This document shows positions 43,401 through 50,101 of a DNA stretch of 64,000 nt, piece by piece. The stretch covers positions 29,939 through 93,938 of the forward strand of contig NZ_PDUS01000020.1 in the NCBI RefSeq assembly GCF_002723455.1. The letters run 5' to 3'. The notes under the pieces were generated by a model. The model was not told the origin of the DNA, searched no databases, and saw only the letters and a list, made by a program, of their open reading frames with translations. A program made the translations under genes and the position numbers. This DNA comes from Pseudoalteromonas sp. 3D05 (GTDB taxonomy: Bacteria > Pseudomonadota > Gammaproteobacteria > Enterobacterales > Alteromonadaceae). Each line of letters begins with the position of its first letter. Position 1 is the first letter of the stretch.

Positions 43401-43692
43401 TGAAAATAGCTCCGATTTTAAAGAGAAAATTAATGACATCAGCAAAGCTGAAAACTATTTAAACTTTGTAAAAATAAATATAATAAAAGCAAAACTTGCT
43501 AGCAATAAACTTGAGAAACTGGCAGCATGCAATAAAATTATAAATACGAGCAATGAAAAAAATCATGACAGTAAAAGTATAAATAAAATTTACCCTCTCA
43601 TTCAAGCATACACCTGCTTAAATAAAGCGAGCAAACTAGACACATTAAAAAGCAAACTTATTGATTTAGGAATTAGTGATTTCACATTATAA
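40444..43692 (+). CDS. wHTH - STAND NTPase - TPR membrane signalling protein
   Basis: A 1082-residue protein. Residues 1-100 are an OmpR/CadC-type winged helix (LEPKAMDVLLLLCEKQGELLSSDEIISHCW, IRKRGYRVIAPI). Residues 115-420 are an nSTAND1-like NTPase (SPFVGLSAFSPEQATVFFGRTKQIATL, P-loop LGSSGSGKSSLVNAGVLPAL with Lys173, FIDRLEVLLSSALF as Walker B). A helical/winged region ends near 570. One membrane helix (about 585-605) separates the cytosolic part from a TPR-rich C-terminus (about 640-1050), predicted periplasmic. The protein could sense in the periplasm, gate by ATP and bind DNA directly at the membrane. A 125-residue gene follows by 22 bp. Confidence 0.87.
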   Translation: MSSPIFFVGDWQVTPATNSLRLGEKVKQLEPKAMDVLLLLCEKQGELLSSDEIISHCWQNVDVGDNPLHKIITQLRKAFDDKASSPQFIETIRKRGYRVIAPIRFVLDDEKKASSIPWQGDSPFVGLSAFSPEQATVFFGRTKQIATLLQRTSAQISYGRAFCLLLGSSGSGKSSLVNAGVLPALMNSAGYDGFRVESYCQLDFADINKGRLLLDLASTLLDLEVNDAPVLADISADALCELLITSPEQVIEQCKHALKQKTNHLKPYLFLFIDRLEVLLSSALFSEQERSQFLSLIELFASSDCMIIFSACRNDFYPHIVSQPSLMAGKANGAHFDLLAPTRAELKQMIRLPALAAGLKWQLDPEHQTPLDEILCNDTANNPDALPMLQYTLQQLYLQRSENDELLVSHYQALGGIEGAIGQKAEQVFTQLPKPQQAELGLILSRLITLNADGETLTSRAARWDELSNPAQNQLVQAMVDSRLFVSHLKNEQACFSLAHEALLRHWQRAIDWISEHQESLAIKSRLQHAAERWLNEQKHPDFLLAQGKPLQEAQSIANSPLFKISNSEAALLKASNKKTKRNKRLLQLTTGVFFVISVIAITMSVRSYHAEQVAQQKRLEAESLLGFMVGEFADKLRSVKRMDLLDGISNKALEYFTNQQHNDSLFNFTDNQADFNNRFQYAQTLEAMGEVAYSRGKTDEAFTAFENARTRLEALLKTQPNNIELLTLAGANAFWLGQLNYDNSDYAATEPLFKKYHAYSETMYSLAPNDFNSIMELSYSHNSLGSLYLKQFNYNAAKRSFTESLALKNKALGLKPNNKNLLRDKADTISWLAKAEENLGDFNAAFNMLDQAIAQLNTLLAIKPEDASLLNLLTNTYMQQSYLLSYFPQKNSAYLKAVKATDAIEQAITQDPENKNFIRKYYRSLAYQLMLLENNKTSNRLEEIIGYVNQQGFSNTSIINIQLSLVHYFINRKYFDEAKELLAKLENSSDFKEKINDISKAENYLNFVKINIIKAKLASNKLEKLAACNKIINTSNEKNHDSKSINKIYPLIQAYTCLNKASKLDTLKSKLIDLGISDFTL

Positions 43693-43714
43693 ACCACATT
43701 AAAAAGGAAGTAAC

Positions 43715-44092
43715 ATGAGCGAGAATAAAACCTATAACTTTACGGTAAGCATTGAATTAGATAGTAATAATGAAGCCGTATTTACTTATTATAAAAATGG
43801 TCAAAAAGTATCTGGCGGTGGAAAAGTTAACGAAAGAAACAGCCTAGGTATTTACACGTTAGATGATGCAACAATTGAGCAAGGTTTTGCATTTACAGAG
43901 GCAAGGTTTACAAATGTTGAAGGCGACTGCGCTCAAGATTTTAGTTTCTCTTTAATTGAGAACGGCCAGTCAATTCATATTGCTGATACAGATAAAAATA
44001 CTGGTGTAGTGTGTATGATTTTCATCGTAGAGTGCAACGGAAAGAGCTATAAAAGCCGTGATCCTCAAGTGGAAAATGAAGAAGAGGTTTAA
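43715..44092 (+). CDS. Small protein linked to the STAND regulator
   Basis: A 125-residue, acidic, beta-rich protein with no signal peptide or membrane segment. It contains YYKNGQKVSGGGKV, DFSFSLIENGQSIHI and the end KSRDPQVENEEEV. The DP...EN ending reminds me of a small protein family annotated as DP-EP, but I hold this lightly. Its start follows AAAAAGGAAG with good spacing, 22 bp after the STAND gene, so the two are probably co-transcribed. It may be the partner or output of the STAND protein. The true function is unknown. Confidence 0.65.
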   Translation: MSENKTYNFTVSIELDSNNEAVFTYYKNGQKVSGGGKVNERNSLGIYTLDDATIEQGFAFTEARFTNVEGDCAQDFSFSLIENGQSIHIADTDKNTGVVCMIFIVECNGKSYKSRDPQVENEEEV

Positions 44093-44125
44093 TTAAGGCG
44101 CTAGTACTCACTAAGTTTATACAGT

Positions 44126-44149
44126 TCACAGGTTTTTAAGAACCTGTGA
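44126..44149 (+). terminator. Hairpin after the small STAND-linked gene
   Basis: A 9-bp perfect stem (TCACAGGTT / AACCTGTGA) with a 6-nt loop lies about 34 bp after the stop codon. There is no T-tract, so the termination role is tentative. Confidence 0.45.
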
Positions 44150-44272
44150 GCTATTTATAAAGACATTAAATTCAACAACTTAAAACCAGAAGGTTACCAG
44201 AAGGTATATTTGCTGTTTTTTTCATAAATTAGTAGACACCAAAAACGTATAGCAAAGCGTAAAGGAATTAAC

Positions 44273-45268
44273 GTGTCTAACCAAACTAATAATAACAGCC
44301 AACTGTTGGCTACACATGTACAAACAGATCAAGTCGGTAGTAGCCTTTGTTCTTCACTTTCTCATCTGCAATTTGGTGCCTTAATTGAATTATTTAATGG
44401 CACTGCCGAAGGCATTTTTGTGATTGATCAGCATGGTAGTTTTGAGTTTGTTAACCCGGTAGCTGCTCAGTTATTGGGGGATTCACAGCAAGCGTTGATT
44501 GGTAAAAGTATACTGGACTTTTTATATAATACTGATCGCGACAAATACATGTATACATTATTAAACTGGTTAGACATAAAAGACACGCGACTTAACTTTG
44601 GCCCTAACGAAGTAAAAATAAATAAAACCGACGGCAGTATTATTGAAGCAGACTTATCACTATCAAGCATGCCAACAAGTATATCTAGTGCACAGAAATT
44701 ATATGTTTGTGTATTACACGATCTTAGTTCACATAAAGCAATGTATAATAAATTGAAAATACAAGCTTCCACCGATCATTTAACAGGCTTAGCGAATAGA
44801 TTAACGCTCGATGAGTCATTAAAAAAATATTGGGCTGACAGCATTCAAAGTAAACAAGCTTTGAGCTGTATACTCATCGATGTAGACCACTTTAAAAAGT
44901 TTAACGACACTTATGGCCATATTAAAGGCGATAAATGCCTGCAAAAAATAGCCAAGGTTATATCAAATTGTACGCCTTCTCGAGATTGTTTAGCAGCGCG
45001 ATACGGCGGTGAAGAGTTTGCTATTATATTACCGCGTTGCAACCGCGAAAGTGCTAACGTGGTTGCTAAGAGTATTCAGCAACAAATAAATGCAATGACA
45101 TTTAATGATATTGGCCTACCACCAGGTGTAAAAATTAGTGTAAGCCAAGGTATTGCGTGCGAGTTTAATAATCAATACCGCACTAGTGAAGCATTAGTCT
45201 GCGCCGCAGACACCGCACTTTACAGAGCAAAAACAGACGGTAGAAATAAAGTCATTACCAGTGCCTGA
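44273..45268 (+). CDS. PAS-GGDEF diguanylate cyclase
   Basis: A 331-residue soluble protein. A PAS domain (about 30-150: LIELFNGTAEGIFVIDQHGSFEFVNPVAAQLLG) is followed by a GGDEF domain (about 165-330) with DHLTGLANRLTL, LIDVDHFKKFNDTYGH and the active-site RYGGEEFAI. It should make c-di-GMP in response to a PAS-sensed signal. The start is GTG (44273), preceded by AAAGGA with a 6-nt gap. There is no inhibitory RxxD visible five residues before GGEEF. It is monocistronic and followed by a strong terminator. Confidence 0.92.
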   Translation: MSNQTNNNSQLLATHVQTDQVGSSLCSSLSHLQFGALIELFNGTAEGIFVIDQHGSFEFVNPVAAQLLGDSQQALIGKSILDFLYNTDRDKYMYTLLNWLDIKDTRLNFGPNEVKINKTDGSIIEADLSLSSMPTSISSAQKLYVCVLHDLSSHKAMYNKLKIQASTDHLTGLANRLTLDESLKKYWADSIQSKQALSCILIDVDHFKKFNDTYGHIKGDKCLQKIAKVISNCTPSRDCLAARYGGEEFAIILPRCNRESANVVAKSIQQQINAMTFNDIGLPPGVKISVSQGIACEFNNQYRTSEALVCAADTALYRAKTDGRNKVITSA

Positions 45269-45331
45269 TACGTTTTTTACCATTTATAAAAAGCGCTAAT
45301 ACCTTGAACTACATCGTTTAATGAGTTGATA

Positions 45332-45377
45332 AAAACACCTCTTACGCTATCAGTTATAAGTGTAATGAGGTGTTTTT
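45332..45377. terminator. Strong bidirectional terminator
   Basis: AAAACACCTC and GAGGTGTTTT form the stem, with a further TTAC/GTAA step and a single bulge. TTTTTTT follows on the plus strand and AAAA on the opposite side. It ends the diguanylate cyclase and probably the convergent TPR gene. Confidence 0.85.
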
Positions 45378-45416
45378 TTATTATTTAAAAAAAGTGTAGT
45401 GGGTTTTTTGGGTTGG

Positions 45417-46328
45417 TTAGTTTAAGTCTTTTTTTAGTTTCGTGTAGAGATTCAAATGCCCTTGTTTTAGTTGCGCTTTATCTACCTCATTCAACATAGC
45501 TGCCGCTTTATCGCGGCGTTTACTTTGCCAATGCGCCTCAGCACTTCTTAATGTATAAACCGCATGAGTACCTTTGTTTTTAGGATATTGCATGTAAGCA
45601 AACGAGTCAGCATAGTATTTTATTGCTAAATCATAATTCGCTAGTAATTGGTGAGTACGGGCAACATTGCCAATTGCCAACGTTATTTTACTTTTATGAT
45701 CGGTATTAATAATTGCGTCCAGTGCTAGTAAGCGAAACTTAAGTGCTTTTTCTAAATTCCCCCAGCTATGAAACACATTGGCTTTATTGGCATTAAGTTC
45801 AAAATGAAAAATAGGGTCTCTGCTTTTTGCAAACCGGCTACCAATATTCAAAAGCAAGTTATACGAGCGTTCCTTATCACCAAAAACATAATGTAAATTT
45901 GCCAGCTCGAGCAATCTAAAAGGATTTTCAAACGCACTATACATATTTTCGAGCTTCGCAATGGCCTTGTTAGCATAAATGATGGCTTGATCTTTATCTG
46001 TGCGTGAAATTGCTTTGGCGTAATAAAAATACAATTGTGTTTTGAATACCGTGGGAGTCGACTCTAAATCAATTAATGGCTCAACTTGAACGATAATTTC
46101 ATCAAAATTTAAGGTGTCGTATAGGTAATCAATTTGAAGCGATTTAAGCTTATACCATGATTTAGTATATTGCGGCTCATGTTCTAACCCAGCTTCAATG
46201 TGCTCTATACAATTGTCGGTAGATAAGGTTAAGCAGTACTGTTCATGATCGCTAAAGTGCTCAGAAGCAAATGCAACTTTACATATAATTAAATAAAATA
46301 ACGGTAAAGAAAAGAGTGCTTTAGTCAT
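45417..46328 (-). CDS. Exported TPR-like protein
   Basis: A 303-residue protein with a signal peptide (ends KVAFAS) and a two-cysteine region (CLTLSTDNC). Several helical pairs of TPR type follow: YYAKAISRTDKDQAIIYANKAI, LANLHYVFGDKERSYNLLLNIG, KANVFHSWGNLEKALKFRLLAL and THQLLANYDLAIKYYADSF. It is probably a periplasmic protein-interaction scaffold. It stands alone on the minus strand; the upstream 182 bp include an 8-bp inverted repeat (GTAAATGG / CCATTTAC at 46437-46465) that may be the end of the mgtE transcript. Confidence 0.75.
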   Translation of the reverse strand: MTKALFSLPLFYLIICKVAFASEHFSDHEQYCLTLSTDNCIEHIEAGLEHEPQYTKSWYKLKSLQIDYLYDTLNFDEIIVQVEPLIDLESTPTVFKTQLYFYYAKAISRTDKDQAIIYANKAIAKLENMYSAFENPFRLLELANLHYVFGDKERSYNLLLNIGSRFAKSRDPIFHFELNANKANVFHSWGNLEKALKFRLLALDAIINTDHKSKITLAIGNVARTHQLLANYDLAIKYYADSFAYMQYPKNKGTHAVYTLRSAEAHWQSKRRDKAAAMLNEVDKAQLKQGHLNLYTKLKKDLN

Positions 46329-46510
46329 TACATTTTGTGCCCGTGAATACTTAGCTCTACCATAACATAAATTAATGGTGTGTTAATAAAGCTTCTGAGT
46401 AAAAGCTAAAACAACAATAAAAATCATGATTTCGATGTAAATGGCTGCTTTATCCAACCATTTACGCTCATCTTATTTTCACATGCCTTGAGTTTATTCA
46501 CTTTGATACA

Positions 46511-47863
46511 TTAAAGTAACAGCAAACTACCTAAACCTAAGAAGGTAACAAATCCCACAATATCAGTAACCGTAGTTAAAATAACCGACCCCGATAACGC
46601 AGGGTCTATTTTCATTTTGTCTAGAATTGATGGAATTATTACTCCAGACAATGATGCTGCCACTAAATTTAACAGTATCGCTACGGTAATTGTAATACTG
46701 AGCATAACATCATTAAACCAGAGGTTAGTCAGCACACCTATCACGATGGCCCATACACAACCATTAACTGCCCCTACCCGTAATTCTTTTTTCAGTAAGG
46801 CTTTACGGTTTGAATCGGTTACTTGGCCAAGCGCTAAACCACGCACTATTACAGTAAGCGTTTGACTACCGGCAATACCGCCCATTGAGGCAACCACTGG
46901 CATTAACACCGCAAGGGCCACTACTTGCTCAATAGTGGCTCCAAACAAGCCAATAAACCACGAGGCTAAAAAGGCCGTGGCCAAGTTAATACCTAACCAA
47001 ATGCCACGGTTTTTTGCTGACTTTGCAACACTTGAGAACAAGTCTTCATCCTCGCGTAAACCACCGGCTTTAGCTGCGGCTTCGTCAGTCATTTCTTGGC
47101 GTAATTCGTAAGCCGATGAGACTTTTAATCGGCCAAGCAGTTTATTATCGGCATTAACCACAGGCATGGCCATTTTTTCACTGTGGATCACCACTTCAGC
47201 CGCTTCGTATAAGTCATCATCTGCGTGCAGCGAAGCTACATCTAAGTTGGCATAATCTAATAATGAATCTGCGTCATCCGCTTTAAATAAAGCGTTTACG
47301 CTCACTTCACCTATTAAACTGCCTTTACGACTGACTAAATAAATGACCTCGGTAAATTGCGGTAATCCTTTATGTAAAATCTTTTGTGCGCCACCTACGG
47401 TGAGCTTTTCTGATACTTTTAAAGCATCAAAATCAAGCCAGTGACCCAATTGCTCAGGATCAAATTGTTGTGCTAATTCATACTGCTTAGTTTGCACTTC
47501 ATCGAGTTGCTGGCGAGCGTATGCAACAAACCGTTCAGGAATAAACTCTTCCAGCTCAAGTAACTCTGCAACGCTTACTTCGTCTAATAATGTAAAACCT
47601 TGGGTTTCATCTAAGGTTTGTAATAGCCAACGACAACTATCACCACCTAGATTTATAAATATTTCGTGTTGGGTGTCTTCATCAAGTAATTCCCATACTT
47701 CCAAGCGCTGCTCTTTTGGCAAGGCTTCAAATAATAGCGATAAATGCTCCGTGGAGAGTTTTTCTTTAGCATCCACTAATAATTTGTTTTTTCGTGTTGT
47801 GGTGTCGCACTGTAACAGTTCATCAATAAGCTGAGGAAGTTGATCAACAGGATACTCAATCAT
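46511..47863 (-). CDS. mgtE: MgtE-type magnesium transporter
   Basis: A protein of about 450 residues with the MgtE order. An N-terminal helical domain (about 1-125: PKEQRLEVWELLDEDTQHEIFINLG) and a CBS pair (about 130-255: ADDDLYEAAEVVIHSEKMAMPVVNADNKLLG) precede five membrane helices from about 280. The pore region has VLMPVVASMGGIAGSQTLTVIVRGLALGQV, and IDPALSGSVILTTVTDIVGF is typical. The reading frame is open to 47962, but the first 33 codons overlap the upstream AraC gene and do not look like MgtE. ATG 47863 starts MIEYPVDQLPQLIDELLQ, the natural N-terminus, with a weak GAG upstream. It imports Mg2+ and is gated by cytosolic Mg2+. Confidence 0.92.
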   Translation of the reverse strand: MIEYPVDQLPQLIDELLQCDTTTRKNKLLVDAKEKLSTEHLSLLFEALPKEQRLEVWELLDEDTQHEIFINLGGDSCRWLLQTLDETQGFTLLDEVSVAELLELEEFIPERFVAYARQQLDEVQTKQYELAQQFDPEQLGHWLDFDALKVSEKLTVGGAQKILHKGLPQFTEVIYLVSRKGSLIGEVSVNALFKADDADSLLDYANLDVASLHADDDLYEAAEVVIHSEKMAMPVVNADNKLLGRLKVSSAYELRQEMTDEAAAKAGGLREDEDLFSSVAKSAKNRGIWLGINLATAFLASWFIGLFGATIEQVVALAVLMPVVASMGGIAGSQTLTVIVRGLALGQVTDSNRKALLKKELRVGAVNGCVWAIVIGVLTNLWFNDVMLSITITVAILLNLVAASLSGVIIPSILDKMKIDPALSGSVILTTVTDIVGFVTFLGLGSLLLL

Positions 47864-47925
47864 ATTAATACTCGATAAAAGATTGTAATAACATGAGTCT
47901 AACTTAGGGTGACTAAAATTGGCTA

Positions 47926-48924
47926 TTATATTTTTAACTGACTCGGCGTAATGCCAGTCCAACGCTTAAATGCTCGGCGAAAGTTAGGAATATCATAAAA
48001 TGCAAGCCGATCAGCCACTCGTTCATTACCTTGCTGGCACACCCCCAGTAAATGCAGAGCTTTAAGTTTATTTTGCTCATCTTGTAATTGAGAATAACTG
48101 ACACCGTGTTGTTTTAACTTACGTTTAAACGTAGCAGAGCTCATGGCAAAATGCTCAGCACTGTTAGCAAGGCTGTTGTTTTTATCACGGTAAATGCGCT
48201 GGCACACAGCCTCCACAAAAGACTGTGATACATTCTTATGTAACTCACTTTGCGCTATGCACTGCTGCCATCTAAGCTGACTAGCCTCTGGGTTTGTGCA
48301 CTTAAGTAGTTGTTTATTAAAGTGCCAACGGGTATAGGGTTGTTCAAACCGTATTCGTAAGCCTAAGTGCTGCTCATATTCTTGAATATGCCGAGGGCGT
48401 TTACAAGTAAAGTCAAAATAACAATGTGGATACACATTACATACTCGTTTTAGCAAGCTCATTAACGCAGCGCTATATATTTCAAAACAATAATTTTTTA
48501 ATGACTCGTCCATACCGATACTCGGTTGCAAGTACAGATATAAATCGTCTTTAAATATATGCCTACGGGTAAATAATAAAGGGGCAATAACGGTACTAAT
48601 TTGTTGTAATTGCTTCAAAGCCATACCTAAACTGGGGCTTAAACGCACACTTTGCACTGCTGGGCTAACGTCATTAACCAATTGATGACCCAGTAAAAAG
48701 CCACTATCATTACTCTTCATTAAGGCTTTAAACTGGCTAATTAAAGCCAATAACTGCGATAAACTAAAGCGCTGTGATAGATCATATAAATCTTGCTCAA
48801 AAATACCCGTACCACGCAGCAATTTATGCAGCGGGATCCCTCGTCCTTGAGCAAGCTCCACCAGCGCAGTGATCATTCCCTCCGCGCTGAGGTATTTATC
48901 ATCTAGACTAATATACTGCTGCAC
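47926..48924 (-). CDS. AraC-family transcriptional regulator
   Basis: A 332-residue regulator of the OruR/ArgR-like AraC branch. It has a large N-terminal ligand-binding region (about 20-210, Arabinose_bd type: LAQGRGIPLHKLLRGTGIFEQDL, LLGHQLVNDVSPAVQSV) and a C-terminal AraC DNA-binding domain (about 225-332). The domain contains MSSATFKRKLKQHGVSYSQL and VADRLAFYDIPNFRRAFKRWTGITPSQL. It overlaps the upstream GGDEF gene by 17 bp and is followed by mgtE after 62 bp. The target genes are not evident; regulation of mgtE is possible but not shown. Confidence 0.9.
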   Translation of the reverse strand: MQQYISLDDKYLSAEGMITALVELAQGRGIPLHKLLRGTGIFEQDLYDLSQRFSLSQLLALISQFKALMKSNDSGFLLGHQLVNDVSPAVQSVRLSPSLGMALKQLQQISTVIAPLLFTRRHIFKDDLYLYLQPSIGMDESLKNYCFEIYSAALMSLLKRVCNVYPHCYFDFTCKRPRHIQEYEQHLGLRIRFEQPYTRWHFNKQLLKCTNPEASQLRWQQCIAQSELHKNVSQSFVEAVCQRIYRDKNNSLANSAEHFAMSSATFKRKLKQHGVSYSQLQDEQNKLKALHLLGVCQQGNERVADRLAFYDIPNFRRAFKRWTGITPSQLKI

Positions 48925-49816
48925 CTACAAGGGCCTTTTCTTGTTGTAATTGTTGATGTAACAGGCTGGTTTGCTGCACTGGATCTTGCGCTAAATCCAT
49001 TGCCATGGTGGCGGTTAAAATATGCTGAAACTGTGCGCCTTTGCTTTTTGCGACTTTAAACGCACAATGGTTAAGCGCCGCTTTCATTTGCGCTAGTAAT
49101 TCTTTGGCTTGGCTTTGGCTGGTATTCGGCATAAGCACAATAAAGCAATCTCCGGCATAGCGACAAAGCACATCATTCAAACGGCAATTCATTACTAATA
49201 AATCACTAATTTCTCGCAGTAACCTATCACCTTCACTAAAACCAAACTGCGCATTAAACTTTGCAAAATCACGAATATCAATAACACCTAAAGTGCCGCC
49301 TTGCTGCTCTGTTTGTTGTTGCTGTATGAGTGAATGTAAGTAGTTAACTCGGTATAACCCTGTTACAGGACAGACTTTTTCATGCTCTCGAAGATGCGCT
49401 TCACGACGACGCAATTGACGATTTAAAACAAATTGCTCTTGATGCCAATAATAAAGCCCTGCGCTGGTAAGCGACATACCAAACGGCGCTGGCAGTGACT
49501 CAAACCAGGTGAGCCATAATTGTGAAGGTTGCTTTAACCACTCATCGAGTAAATCGAGTGTGGCTGAGAACATAAACAAACCTAAACCTAACACTAATAA
49601 GGTAGTTACTTTGCCTGGCGGTCGTGAAATAAGTAACGCAACTATCCAGCTGAGGGTCATCAACACAATACCGCCCTCACCAACAATATCGAGCCACGCA
49701 ATGTCTTGCCATTGCTTAAGTTCGCCAAAGTAAGCGCATATTGCTACAGCAATAACCAATAATAAAATGATGGTATTAGTTAATTTTGCATGGCTGGTAA
49801 ATGGGTTATATCGCAT
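48908..49816 (-). CDS. Membrane GGDEF protein with degenerate active site
   Basis: A 302-residue protein with about five N-terminal membrane helices (about 12-130) and a GGDEF-type domain (about 145-300). The fold markers are present (CPVTGLYRVNYLHSL, GVIDIRDFAKFNAQFGFSEGDRLL). The active-site motif is RYAGDCFIVLM: GGEEF is replaced by AGDCF, so cyclase activity is doubtful. It could bind GTP or c-di-GMP as a sensor, or be inactive. It starts the operon GGDEF - AraC - (mgtE). The upstream 285 bp also carry the promoter of the divergent phytate operon. Confidence 0.85.
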   Translation of the reverse strand: MRYNPFTSHAKLTNTIILLLVIAVAICAYFGELKQWQDIAWLDIVGEGGIVLMTLSWIVALLISRPPGKVTTLLVLGLGLFMFSATLDLLDEWLKQPSQLWLTWFESLPAPFGMSLTSAGLYYWHQEQFVLNRQLRRREAHLREHEKVCPVTGLYRVNYLHSLIQQQQTEQQGGTLGVIDIRDFAKFNAQFGFSEGDRLLREISDLLVMNCRLNDVLCRYAGDCFIVLMPNTSQSQAKELLAQMKAALNHCAFKVAKSKGAQFQHILTATMAMDLAQDPVQQTSLLHQQLQQEKALVGAAVY

Positions 49817-50034
49817 TGTTTAAGTCTTCTAAGGTTTACACTATGCGTATGCTAGCGCGGTACTGATTTATTAGGCAGAGTCATTTTGGCTCATTGATAT
49901 GACATTGAGATTAAAATTTTTAGGTATTTAACCTAGTAATAACCATTTTTAGTGCGCTGGAGCCGTGTTTAAACAGCTCAAATGTCTGTTTAAAAAGCGC
50001 TAAGTTGGCGTTTTGTCAGGAATTAACTGTAAAA

Positions 50035-50052
50035 CTGTCACATTAGCGTCAT
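50035..50052 (+). promoter_or_regulatory. Candidate Pho box before the phytate operon
   Basis: CTGTCAC-ATTA-GCGTCAT matches the PhoB box layout of two 7-bp direct repeats with an A/T-rich 4-bp linker (consensus CTGTCAT twice). The first repeat has 6 of 7 matches and the second 5 of 7. A -10-like TTTAGT lies about 10 bp downstream (50061-50066), as expected at Pho promoters. This fits induction of the operon under phosphate starvation. Confidence 0.6.
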
Positions 50053-50101
50053 TAACTTTTTTTAGTTTGCTCACCAAACCAAGGACAACCGGAGCAAATC
50101 A

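Noticed and set aside
47864..47962. Extended N-terminus of MgtE
   Set aside because: The extra 33 codons overlap the AraC gene and do not resemble MgtE; ATG 47863 starts the family domain.
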